Below, piece after piece: positions 8,591-16,394 of a stretch of 64,000 bases of DNA. The stretch is from Leucobacter luti (GTDB lineage: Bacteria > Actinomycetota > Actinomycetes > Actinomycetales > Microbacteriaceae): contig NZ_SHKI01000002.1 of assembly GCF_004217175.1 (NCBI RefSeq), positions 549,000 to 612,999 of the forward strand, given 5' to 3'. Below the pieces are notes generated by a model that saw only the letters and a list, made by a program, of their open reading frames with translations, had not been told where the DNA came from and searched no databases. The stretch's first letter is position 1. Every line of letters begins with the position of its first letter. The position numbers and the translations under genes were made by a program.

Positions 8591-9568
8591 ATGAGTACGA
8601 TCGAGATGGCGGGGCAGAAAAAGCTCGTCTTGATTTCGGGCCGGGCATACCCCGAGCTCGCTGAGCAGGTGGCGTCCGAGCTGGGCGCCGAACTCGTCCC
8701 GACCGACGCGCGCACGTTCGCCAATGGTGAGCTGTACGCGCGCTTCGACGAGAGCGTGCGCGGTTCTGACGCGTTCGTGATCCAGTCGCACACGAACCCG
8801 ATCAACGAGTGGCTCATGGAGCAGCTCATCATCGTCGACGCGCTCAAGCGCGCCTCGGCGAAGCGGATCACCGTGGTGGCGCCGTTCTACCCCTACTCGC
8901 GCCAGGACAAGAAGGGCCGCGGCCGCGAGCCGATCTCGGCCCGACTGGTTGCCGACCTCTTCAAGACCGCTGGTGCCGACCGCATCATGTCCGTCGATCT
9001 GCACGCCCCGCAGATTCAGGGTTTCTTTGACGGCCCGCTCGACCACCTCTTCGCGATGCCGGTGCTGCTCGCGCACTTCGAGAAGCACCTCAACCGCGAC
9101 GATCTCACGGTCGTGTCGCCCGACATGGGCCGCGTGCGCGTCGCCGACGTGTGGAGCGACCGTCTGGGCGCCCCGCTCGCGATCATCCACAAGCGCCGCG
9201 ACCCCTCGGTTGCGAACCAGGCGTCGGTGCACGGCATCGTGGGCGACGTGAAGGATCGCTGGTGCCTCATGGTCGACGACATGATCGACACGGGCGGCAC
9301 GATCTCGAAGGCCGCAGAGGCGCTCAAGCAGGCTGGCGCGCGCGGCGTGACCATCGCGGCGACGCACGCGATCTTCTCCGGCAAGGCCACGGAGTACCTC
9401 TCGGCCGACTTCATCGACCAGGTGGTCGTCACCGACACGCTGCCGGTGCCCGCCGAGAAGCGGTTCGACAAGCTCACCGTGCTGCCGATCGCGCCCCTGC
9501 TCGCGAAGGCGATCCACGAGGTGTTTGAGGACGGCTCCGTCACGAGCATGTTCGAGGGCGCGGCCTAA
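8591..9568 (+). CDS. prs: Ribose-phosphate pyrophosphokinase (PRPP synthetase)
   Basis: Prs transfers pyrophosphate from ATP to ribose 5-phosphate and so supplies nucleotide, His and Trp synthesis. The 325 residues show the flexible-loop and ATP-binding stretch around YSRQDKKGRGREPISARLV, the metal-binding VDLHAPQIQGFF, and the PRPP-binding loop VDDMIDTGGTI. The start ATG 8591 has GAGGA about ten bases upstream. It is probably co-transcribed with glmU. A strong terminator follows. Confidence 0.97.
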   Translation: MSTIEMAGQKKLVLISGRAYPELAEQVASELGAELVPTDARTFANGELYARFDESVRGSDAFVIQSHTNPINEWLMEQLIIVDALKRASAKRITVVAPFYPYSRQDKKGRGREPISARLVADLFKTAGADRIMSVDLHAPQIQGFFDGPLDHLFAMPVLLAHFEKHLNRDDLTVVSPDMGRVRVADVWSDRLGAPLAIIHKRRDPSVANQASVHGIVGDVKDRWCLMVDDMIDTGGTISKAAEALKQAGARGVTIAATHAIFSGKATEYLSADFIDQVVVTDTLPVPAEKRFDKLTVLPIAPLLAKAIHEVFEDGSVTSMFEGAA

Positions 9569-9579
9569 CCCGCCTCGCA

Positions 9580-9625
9580 CGCCGAGAGCCCGCCGCCCCG
9601 TTCTCGGGGAGGCGGGCTCTCGGCG
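9580..9625 (+). terminator. Terminator of the glmU-prs unit
   Basis: A perfect 15-bp stem (9580-9594 with 9611-9625) starts 12 bases after the prs stop. Confidence 0.8.
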
Positions 9626-9636
9626 TTGCGGGGCCA

Positions 9637-9689
9637 GGCCCGCGTGCGTGGCCCGCGTGCGTGGCCCGCGTGGCCCGCGTGGCCCGCGG
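9637..9689. repeat. Short tandem repeat of GGCCCGCGT units
   Basis: Two 13-base units (GGCCCGCGTGCGT) are followed by three 9-base units (GGCCCGCGT, the last ending GG). They lie between the prs terminator and a large hairpin. Confidence 0.8.
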
Positions 9690-9720
9690 GGCCTGGCCCG
9701 TAGGGCGTGGCCAGCCACCC

Positions 9721-9783
9721 CGCCGAGTGTCGCCAAATGCCCCCTTCGAAGAATCCGAAGGGGGCATTTGGCGACACTCGGCG
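9721..9783. terminator. Perfect 28-bp inverted repeat between convergent genes
   Basis: The arms 9721-9748 and 9756-9783 are fully complementary with a 7-base loop. It lies between prs (plus) and the APC permease (minus) and could stop transcription from both sides, although there is no T tract. Its length and perfection would also suit a REP-like element. Confidence 0.75.
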
Positions 9784-9828
9784 CCGTGCGCGCGGGCGGG
9801 CACGCGGGCGCGGGCGCGTGGCGCCGGG

Positions 9829-11370
9829 CTAGCGCTCGGGCGCCTCGACCACGTCCACGAGTTCGGTGCCGTACGCGCCCGGCTCGGTGCCGTGTCCGAT
9901 CTGGCGGTAGATGTTCGGCCGGGTCGCGCGGATCACGAGCGCCCAGACGATGCCGATGGCTGCCGCGGCGAAGATGAGGCCCGGCAGTACGAACGTCGAC
10001 GCGTCCGGCTCCTCCTGTCCGAGCATGAGCTGGAAGTTCTGCAGGATCATGACGAACACCCAGATGAGCGCGACTCCCGAGATCACGGGCGCCACGATCG
10101 TGGTCCACGCGCTGAGCCCGCGCGGGTTCTTGCGGAAGAACCCGATCACGGCCGCGGCGATGACCGCCATGAGCAGCACGAGGCCCATCGCCCCGGTGTT
10201 CGTAAGCCAGGTAAACATCGTGAGGACGGGGTAGAGGAAGGCTGAGTCGCCGAGGGCGGCGGCCCCGCCGAACGCCTCGCCCGCGAGCGCGAAGCCGATC
10301 ACGACCACGAGCGCGATCACGGTCTGCGCGACCGATCCGGCCCAGGGTGCGCCGGCGCGGCTGGTGCGCGCAAACCACGCGGGCAGCACGCCCTCGCGCC
10401 CGAGCGAGAAGAAGTAGCGGGCGACCGCGTTGTGGAACGACTGCTGCGCAGCGAAGAGGCTGGTGAGGAACAGGAGCGTCATGACGTCCGCGAACAGCAC
10501 GCCGACCTGGTCGGTCATGAACACGAACATGAGGTCGGGGCCGAATTCCTGCGATGCCCCCACGATCTGCGACGGGCCCACCCCCACGGAGAACGCCCAG
10601 GCGCTGAACGCGTAGAACACGCCGATGATGGCGACGGCGGCGTAGGTGGCGCGCGGCACGGTGCGTTTGGGGTCTTTCGCCTCCTCGCCGTAGATTGCTG
10701 CGCCCTCGAAGCCCATGAACGCGGCGACACCGAACACGAGAATGATGCCGAGCGCGGGGCCGAAGAGCGCCGCCGGGTTGAGCGTGGCGGTCGACACGCC
10801 CTCGGGTGCGACGGCGATCGAGACGATGTCGAAGACGATGACCACGAGGAACTCCAGGCCCACGAGCACACCGAGCACCTTCGCGGAGAGGTCTACGCGG
10901 TTCACGCCGAGCACGCCCACGAGGACGATGCAGAGCAGGATCCAGAGCCACCAGGGGGAGACGATGCCAAACTTCGCCTCGAGGAACATCGAGAGCTGGA
11001 AGCCGAACAGCCCGTAGATGCCGACCTGCATGGCGTTGTACGAGACGAGGGCGACGAGCGATGCACCGACGCCGAGCGGGCGGCCCAGCCCCTGGGCGAT
11101 GTACGCGTAGAACGCGCCGGCGTTCGTGATGTGCCGGCCCATTGCGGTGTAGCCGACCGCGAACACCGTGAGGATGACCGCGATGAGCAGGAAGCCGAGC
11201 GGGACGCCGAGCGACTCGGTGACGGCGAACGACGTGGTGACTCCGCCGGCGACCACGGTGAGCGGCGCTGACGCCGCGATGATCATCAGGGTGATCGCGG
11301 GGACCCCGAGGGTTCTGCGGCTGAGGCCCGGATCGCTCTGCGCGACCCCTGCGTCCTGGGTTGTGCTCAT
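9829..11370 (-). CDS. APC superfamily amino acid permease
   Basis: This 513-residue membrane protein has about twelve hydrophobic helices and the APC N-terminal region around ASAPLTVVAGGVTTSF, followed by GAFYAYIAQGLG. Family members import amino acids or small amines by proton coupling. The start is ATG 11370, with GGGAGGAAA upstream; the longer frame to 11565 has no membrane-protein character. It resembles the permease at 12919, so the two are likely paralogues serving the S58 peptidase locus between them. The substrate is unknown. Confidence 0.9.
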   Translation of the reverse strand: MSTTQDAGVAQSDPGLSRRTLGVPAITLMIIAASAPLTVVAGGVTTSFAVTESLGVPLGFLLIAVILTVFAVGYTAMGRHITNAGAFYAYIAQGLGRPLGVGASLVALVSYNAMQVGIYGLFGFQLSMFLEAKFGIVSPWWLWILLCIVLVGVLGVNRVDLSAKVLGVLVGLEFLVVIVFDIVSIAVAPEGVSTATLNPAALFGPALGIILVFGVAAFMGFEGAAIYGEEAKDPKRTVPRATYAAVAIIGVFYAFSAWAFSVGVGPSQIVGASQEFGPDLMFVFMTDQVGVLFADVMTLLFLTSLFAAQQSFHNAVARYFFSLGREGVLPAWFARTSRAGAPWAGSVAQTVIALVVVIGFALAGEAFGGAAALGDSAFLYPVLTMFTWLTNTGAMGLVLLMAVIAAAVIGFFRKNPRGLSAWTTIVAPVISGVALIWVFVMILQNFQLMLGQEEPDASTFVLPGLIFAAAAIGIVWALVIRATRPNIYRQIGHGTEPGAYGTELVDVVEAPER

Positions 11371-11504
11371 GTGATTTTTCCTCCCGGTCTTGCGGCGTTG
11401 CCGACCCTGCCGGCAACGACGCCGGCAGCACATGCGCTCCGAGTCTAGATTCGGCGCGGGGAGAGGTGAAGTGCTGGGCTGTGCAGAGCGCGCACGGGGC
11501 ATGA

Positions 11505-11547
11505 CCACCCGCGCACGACTATCCGAATGGATAGTGTGCGCGGGTGG
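11505..11547 (-). terminator. Large hairpin downstream of the S58 peptidase gene
   Basis: Arms of 20 and 19 bases with one bulged G enclose the loop GAAT. It lies about 50 bases after the peptidase stop on the minus strand and upstream of the APC permease. Confidence 0.65.
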
Positions 11548-11598
11548 CCGGGCGGCGCTGCGCACGGGCGATCGCGCGCCGCCGCGCCCGCCGCGGCG

Positions 11599-12807
11599 CT
11601 AGGCGCCGAACGCCGCTCGCACCTCCTCGTGGGGAAGTGCGTAGCTCGTGTGGCCGTCGCGCCCGGTCATGTCGCGCGCGCCCACGAGTGCGTTGACCAC
11701 GGCCTCCTCGGTCGCCTCGACCACGGCCGCGTAGAACGGATCAATGCTGCCCCAGGCGATGTGCTCGAGCGTCTCAGTGCGGATCTCACCGTCGCTCATG
11801 CGCGACGACAGGCCCGCCTCGTTCGCCGTGGAGAACGCGAGGAAGATGTCGCCAGAGAAGTGGCTGCCGGTGGTGCCGGTGCGAGCGAGGCCGAGCGAAA
11901 CCCTGCGCGCGAGGGCGCGGCACTGATCCGGCAGGAGAGGGGCGTCGGTCGCCACGATCACGATCACGCTGCCGGCCCCCGGGGTTGCCCGCCCAGTTCG
12001 GGCATCTGCCTCCGGAGACCCCGTGGCCGCGTCACCGCTGGCGGGGCTGTCGTCGACCCCCGCGGCGCGCAGATCCGCGGCAAACCAGTTCTCCGCCTCC
12101 ATGCGGTTGGGGGCCGCCGAGTCGCGGCCGAGCGGTCGCCCCTGCACGCGCAGCTCGGCGCGCGAGCCGAAGTTTGCCTGGAGCAGCACACCGACGGTCC
12201 AGGAAGCGGTTCCGGATCGGACGACCCGCGAGGCCGTCCCCGTGCCGCCCTTGAAGCCGTAGCAGTTCATGCCCGTGCCGCCACCGACGTTCCCCTCGGC
12301 GACGGGCCCGCCCGTGGCGCCATCGAGTGCGCGGGCCGCGTGCTCGGGCCGCACCGTGTCGGCGTTGATCGAGTTGAGGTAGCCGTCCCAGGTCTCGCCG
12401 ACGACGGGCAGCATCCACGCGGCCGCCGAGGCTGGGTGGTTCGTTGCCATCCAGGCGTCGACGCCGCGGTGGACTGCGCCGACGGCGTGCGAATTGGTGA
12501 TCGCGATCGGCGTTTGCAGCTGCCCGGACTCCTCGATCCAGCTGCGCCCGGTGAGTTCGCCGTTTCCGTTGAGCACCGCGACGCCGGCCGCGCAGGGTGC
12601 GCCGGCGTTTGCTTTGCCGCGGGGGAGGATCGCGGTGACCCCGGTGCGAGTGGCGACCGGCTCGTCGCCGATGAGCGTGACGAGGCCGACCTCGAGGCCC
12701 GGGACGTCCGTGATCGCGTTGAGCGCTCCCGGCTCGCCGTCAAACTCCACCCCGAGATCCCGCGCCCGCTCCGGGGCCGGTGGTGCCGCGCGCTCAACAT
12801 TGAACAT
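11599..12807 (-). CDS. DmpA-type aminopeptidase/esterase (peptidase family S58)
   Basis: The 402-residue protein matches the S58 (P1/DmpA) family of self-cleaving N-terminal nucleophile hydrolases, which act on N-terminal D- or L-residues, beta-peptides and amides. Seen are the N-terminal NAITDVPGLEVG type motif, GVTAILPR, NSHAVGA, and the signature GNVGGGTGMNCYGFKGGTG followed by TASR. The Ser of TASR is the likely nucleophile freed by autocleavage. It is divergent from an APC permease and next to another, which suggests uptake and hydrolysis of a small amide or peptide. The ATG at 12807 has only a weak ribosome site. Confidence 0.88.
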   Translation of the reverse strand: MFNVERAAPPAPERARDLGVEFDGEPGALNAITDVPGLEVGLVTLIGDEPVATRTGVTAILPRGKANAGAPCAAGVAVLNGNGELTGRSWIEESGQLQTPIAITNSHAVGAVHRGVDAWMATNHPASAAAWMLPVVGETWDGYLNSINADTVRPEHAARALDGATGGPVAEGNVGGGTGMNCYGFKGGTGTASRVVRSGTASWTVGVLLQANFGSRAELRVQGRPLGRDSAAPNRMEAENWFAADLRAAGVDDSPASGDAATGSPEADARTGRATPGAGSVIVIVATDAPLLPDQCRALARRVSLGLARTGTTGSHFSGDIFLAFSTANEAGLSSRMSDGEIRTETLEHIAWGSIDPFYAAVVEATEEAVVNALVGARDMTGRDGHTSYALPHEEVRAAFGA

Positions 12808-12810
12808 TGT

Positions 12811-12883
12811 TTAAACCAGTCTTTCGTGTCTACACTCATGAACCAATGGTTTTCGTCAGTTTTTCTGACTGCCGTTCAAACCA
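12811..12883. promoter_or_regulatory. Divergent promoter region with repeated AAACCA/TGGTTT motifs
   Basis: The gap between the S58 gene and the permease holds TTTAAACCAG, the palindrome AACCAATGGTT (12841-12851), a GTCAG-T5-CTGAC hairpin (12855-12869) and AAACCA (12878-12883). The TGGTTT at 12847 and AAACCA at 12878 frame the hairpin. These are candidate sites for the TetR encoded at 14424. Confidence 0.45.
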
Positions 12884-12918
12884 TACCGCGATGTTCAGTT
12901 CTGACAAAGGAGTCTCAC

Positions 12919-14418
12919 ATGTCCGCCCCACCAGCGCAGTCCCCAGCAGTCACGACCGCGGAGTCGGGCAGCCTCGCCGCGGGCAGACTCGGCACCTGGG
13001 ACATCATCTTCTTCGTGGTCTCGGCCGCAGCGCCCCTCACCGTGGTGGTGAGCGGCGCCGCGACGTCGTTTCGGCTCGGCGGCCTCGGCGCCCCCGGTGC
13101 GATGCTCTTCAGCGGCGTCGTGCTGATCCTGTTCGCGCTCGGGTTTACCGCGATGTCGAAGAGCGTGCGCAACGCCGGGGCGTTCTACGCGTACGTCTCG
13201 CGCGGCCTTGGCAAGCCCTTCGGGCTCGGCGCCTCGTCGGTGACCGTCTTCGCCTACATCTCACTCGTCATCTCGTTCTACGGCTTCATCGGATTCTTCG
13301 CGCAGTTCACGTTTGCCGAGCTGCTCGGGATCGACCTGCCCTGGGGCGTGTGGTCGCTGCTCTCCGTCGCGATTGTCGCGTTCCTCGGCTACCGCAAGAT
13401 CGACGTCGGGGCGAAGGTGCTCGCGGTGCTGCTCACGCTCGAGGTCGCGATCCTGCTCGTGCTCGCGGTCGCGGTACTCATTGACGGCGGCCCGGAGCCG
13501 TGGAGTGCTGCTCCATTCAGTATCGACAACGTGTTCCTCGCCCCCACGTCCGGGGCGCTCTTCGTGGTCGGGTTCGGGGCGTATCTCGGTTTCGAGAGCA
13601 CGGCGATCTACGCGGAGGAGGCAAAGCGCCCGGAGCGCACGGTGCCGCGCGCCACCATCATCGCGGTCGTGTTCCTCGCCGTCTTCTACGGCTTCACGTT
13701 CTGGATCCTCACGGCCGCGTTCGGCGTTGACGGGATCATTGCCCTCGCGCAGGGCGACGCGTTCGAGACCATGGTGATCGACGGTACCCAGCAGATCGCG
13801 GGGTACTGGGCGGGCTACGTCATGAAGATCCTGATCGTCACCAGCTTCTTCGCCTGCGTGCTGTCATTCCACAACGCCTGCACGCGCTACCTGTTCGCGC
13901 TCGGCCGCGAGGGCCTGCTGCCCCGCGTACTCGGGCGCACCACCAGGGGCACGCAGTCGCCCGCGGTGGCGAGCATCACACTCTCCGTGTTCTCGGCGCT
14001 CGGCGTGCTCGTCGCGATCGTGGTCGGCGCGGACCCGTTCCTTGGCCTCGCGCTCTGGACCTACGCAACCGGCGTGCAGGGGCTCGTGTTCGCGCAGGCG
14101 CTCGCGGCGATCGCCGTGGTCTGGTACTTCCTCAGGGACCGGCGCGGGCACAGCGTCTTCCGCGTGGTGATCGCCCCGATCCTCGGCGCGATCGGGCTCG
14201 CCGTGGGGTACGCGCTGATCGTCACGAACTTCGAGGTGGTCACGGGGCTCGAGGGGCCCATCAATCAGTGGCTGCTGCTGCCGACGCCGATCCTGTTCAT
14301 CGGCGGAATCATCGTGGGGCTCGTGCTCCGTGCGCGGCGCCCCGAGTATTACGCCGGGCTCACGGAGTCCGTGCGGGTGCAGCCGAGCGAACGCGACGGG
14401 GCGAATGCCATAGGCTGA
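12919..14418 (+). CDS. APC superfamily amino acid permease
   Basis: The 499-residue protein has about twelve transmembrane segments and the same motifs as its neighbour at 9829 (SAAAPLTVVVSGAATSF, GAFYAYVSRGLGKPFG). It should act in the cytoplasmic membrane as a proton-coupled importer of an amino acid, amine or small peptide product. ATG 12919 is preceded by AAAGGAG. The TetR gene starts 6 bases after its stop, so the two are one transcript, divergent from the S58 peptidase. Confidence 0.9.
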   Translation: MSAPPAQSPAVTTAESGSLAAGRLGTWDIIFFVVSAAAPLTVVVSGAATSFRLGGLGAPGAMLFSGVVLILFALGFTAMSKSVRNAGAFYAYVSRGLGKPFGLGASSVTVFAYISLVISFYGFIGFFAQFTFAELLGIDLPWGVWSLLSVAIVAFLGYRKIDVGAKVLAVLLTLEVAILLVLAVAVLIDGGPEPWSAAPFSIDNVFLAPTSGALFVVGFGAYLGFESTAIYAEEAKRPERTVPRATIIAVVFLAVFYGFTFWILTAAFGVDGIIALAQGDAFETMVIDGTQQIAGYWAGYVMKILIVTSFFACVLSFHNACTRYLFALGREGLLPRVLGRTTRGTQSPAVASITLSVFSALGVLVAIVVGADPFLGLALWTYATGVQGLVFAQALAAIAVVWYFLRDRRGHSVFRVVIAPILGAIGLAVGYALIVTNFEVVTGLEGPINQWLLLPTPILFIGGIIVGLVLRARRPEYYAGLTESVRVQPSERDGANAIG

Positions 14419-14423
14419 GCCAC

Positions 14424-15077
14424 ATGAATGCGACCGCGCGCCGCCGCCTGGAGCGCCGGGACGAGATTGTCCAGGCGTTCTGGCGGGTCGCGCGGACCCG
14501 GCCCCGCGGCGGCGTCAACGTGCGTGCGGTCGCCGCAGAGGCGGCGATGAGCCCCGCGAACGTGCTCCACTACTTTGCGAGCCTCAACGAGTTGCAGATC
14601 ACCGCGCTCGCCGGCGCAATGGAACAGTTCGCGGAGCGGCGCCAGGGGATCCTCGATCGCTCCGAGAGCGCGGCCGCGCGGATCGCGGCGATGATCGACG
14701 CCGGCGTGCCCGACGAGATCAGTGATGAGCTGCGGCAGGTCTACGAGAGTGTGCCGGTGCTCGCCGCACACCCGGAGTACCTGCCCGCGCACCGCGCGCT
14801 CGTCGAGCGGCAGGTGATGCTCTATCGCACGCTCGTGGAGATCGGGGCCGGGACCGGGGAATTCACGCTCGGTTCGCCGCCCGGGATCATCGCGCGCAAC
14901 CTGGTCGCGCTTGAGGACGCGTACGATCTCTACCCGCTCGTGGGCGACCGCACGCCGCGCGAGGAGAGCCGCGTCGCGGTGCGAAGCTATGCGGAGCTCG
15001 CGCTGGGCCTCGCGCAGGGCGCGCTCACCGCGCTCACCGAGCTCACCGCTGCGGCGCACCCGCCCCGCAGCGCGTAG
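14424..15077 (+). CDS. TetR family transcriptional regulator
   Basis: This 217-residue regulator has an N-terminal helix-turn-helix (about residues 15-60, with VNVRAVAAEAAMSPANVLHYFASLNEL) and a helical ligand-binding remainder. Coupled closely to the permease, it likely controls the permease/S58 divergent promoters. The start ATG 14424 is the only sensible one, since an upstream extension would overlap the permease out of frame. The stop codon lies inside the first unit of a direct repeat. Confidence 0.88.
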   Translation: MNATARRRLERRDEIVQAFWRVARTRPRGGVNVRAVAAEAAMSPANVLHYFASLNELQITALAGAMEQFAERRQGILDRSESAAARIAAMIDAGVPDEISDELRQVYESVPVLAAHPEYLPAHRALVERQVMLYRTLVEIGAGTGEFTLGSPPGIIARNLVALEDAYDLYPLVGDRTPREESRVAVRSYAELALGLAQGALTALTELTAAAHPPRSA

Positions 15078-15136
15078 CGGCCGCCCCGCCCCGCAGCGTG
15101 TAGCGGCCGTCCCGGCCCCGCAGCGCGTAGCCGCCC
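15063..15136. repeat. Three direct repeats that include a TetR stop codon
   Basis: Units beginning CCCCGCAGCG at 15063, 15089 and 15116 (periods 26 and 27) carry the common string CCCCGCAGCGYGTAGCSGCC. The first contains the TAG of the TetR gene and the others repeat it downstream, so the 3' end seems to have been duplicated. Confidence 0.8.
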
Positions 15137-15160
15137 CACCCGTCCCGCCGCACACACGCA

Positions 15161-15194
15161 GCGGGGCCGGGACGCGCACGCGCCCCGGCCCCGC
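15161..15194. terminator. Hairpin between convergent TetR and hpaD genes
   Basis: GCGGGGCCGGG (15161-15171) pairs perfectly with CCCGGCCCCGC (15184-15194). It lies 18 bases beyond the hpaD stop and may serve both genes. Confidence 0.65.
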
Positions 15195-15211
15195 ACTCGC
15201 GTGCGCGAGAG

Positions 15212-16354
15212 TTACAGCGTGTTGCCGAGCTTGAAGCCCTTCTCGCCGTCCTCATCGCGGGTGTACGAGAAGCCGTCGGCCCCGATGGTCACGGCCATCT
15301 CAGAGGCGTCCGTGCGCGCAATGACGGGCTGCGGGTTGCCGTCGAGATCGAGCACGAGCGAGGCATCCGTGTACCAGGACGGCACGACGGGGTTGCCCCA
15401 CCAATCGCGGCGCTGATTGTCGTGCACGTCCCAGGTGACGACCGGGTTGTCCGGATCGCCCGTGTAGTAGTCCTGGGTGTAGATCTCGACGCGGTGGCCG
15501 TCCGGATCCAGGAGGTACAGGTAGAACGCGTTCGAGACGCCGTGGCGGCCGGGGCCGCGCTCGATGCGGTCGGACATGCGCAGCGCGCCCAGCTTGTCGC
15601 AGATCGCGAGGATGTTGTGCTTCTCGTGGGTGGAGAACGCGACGTGGTGCATGCGGGGGCCGTCGCCGCCCGTCGCTGCCGTGTCGTGCACGGTCGGCTT
15701 GCGGCGCAGCCAGGCCGCGTAGACCGTGCCGTCCTCGTCCTGAATGTCCTCGGTCACGCGGAAGCCGAGGTCCTGGTAGTGGCGCACCGCGCGCGGCACG
15801 TCCGGGGTGACCTGGTTGAAGTGGTCGAGGCGCACGAGCGCGCCCGGCGTGTACAGGTCGTAGCGCCACGCGAGGCGCTCCACGTGCTCCACGTCGTAGA
15901 AGAACTCGTAAGGGAAGCCGAGCGGATCCTCGACGCGCACGGAGTCGCCGATGCCGTTCGTGAACCCGTCGGCCTTGCGCTCGACGCGGCAGCCGAGCTC
16001 CGTGTAGAACGCCACGGCCTTGTCAAGATCCTCGGGGGTGCGCACGCGGTACGAGAACGCGGCGACCGCGGCAACCGGGCCCTTGCGGAGCACCAGGTTG
16101 TGGTGGATGAACTCCTCCAGCGACCGGAGGTAGACGGTGTTCTCGTCCTCCTCGGTCACGGTGAGACCGAGCACGTCCACGTAGAACGCGCGCGACGCCG
16201 CCAGATCGGTGACCACAAGCTCCATGTACGCGCAGCGCAGGATATCCGGCGCGGGCGACTGGGGGGTCAGGATCGGGTTGTCGGTCTTGATCGGGGCTTC
16301 CTTGGTGACGTAGAAGCCGGAGGAGGTCTTTTCACGACCCTTGAGTTCAGACAT
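15212..16354 (-). CDS. hpaD: 3,4-dihydroxyphenylacetate (homoprotocatechuate) 2,3-dioxygenase
   Basis: The enzyme opens the ring of homoprotocatechuate beside the diol (extradiol cleavage) to give 5-carboxymethyl-2-hydroxymuconate semialdehyde. The 380 residues contain paired glyoxalase/VOC domains. The residues known from Brevibacterium fuscum HPCD all appear at a constant offset of +23: metal ligands H178, H237 and E290, plus H223, R266 and Y280 for the active site. The C-terminal lid region is also present. The ATG at 16354 has AAGGA eight bases upstream; the TTG at 16369 is less likely. It is last in the minus-strand cluster hpaG-gntR-hpaE-hpaD. Confidence 0.96.
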   Translation of the reverse strand: MSELKGREKTSSGFYVTKEAPIKTDNPILTPQSPAPDILRCAYMELVVTDLAASRAFYVDVLGLTVTEEDENTVYLRSLEEFIHHNLVLRKGPVAAVAAFSYRVRTPEDLDKAVAFYTELGCRVERKADGFTNGIGDSVRVEDPLGFPYEFFYDVEHVERLAWRYDLYTPGALVRLDHFNQVTPDVPRAVRHYQDLGFRVTEDIQDEDGTVYAAWLRRKPTVHDTAATGGDGPRMHHVAFSTHEKHNILAICDKLGALRMSDRIERGPGRHGVSNAFYLYLLDPDGHRVEIYTQDYYTGDPDNPVVTWDVHDNQRRDWWGNPVVPSWYTDASLVLDLDGNPQPVIARTDASEMAVTIGADGFSYTRDEDGEKGFKLGNTL

Positions 16355-16394
16355 TTCGTTGTCCTTCAATCTGTGGTTGGGGCGGGGGAGAGGG

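Noticed and set aside
8582-11431. 949-residue minus-strand frame across prs and the APC permease
   Set aside because: It crosses two real genes on both strands and the terminators; its sequence has no family pattern.
11527-12918. Long N-terminal extension of the APC permease
   Set aside because: It would cover the S58 gene on the opposite strand; the ATG at 12919 with AAAGGAG begins the family-like sequence.
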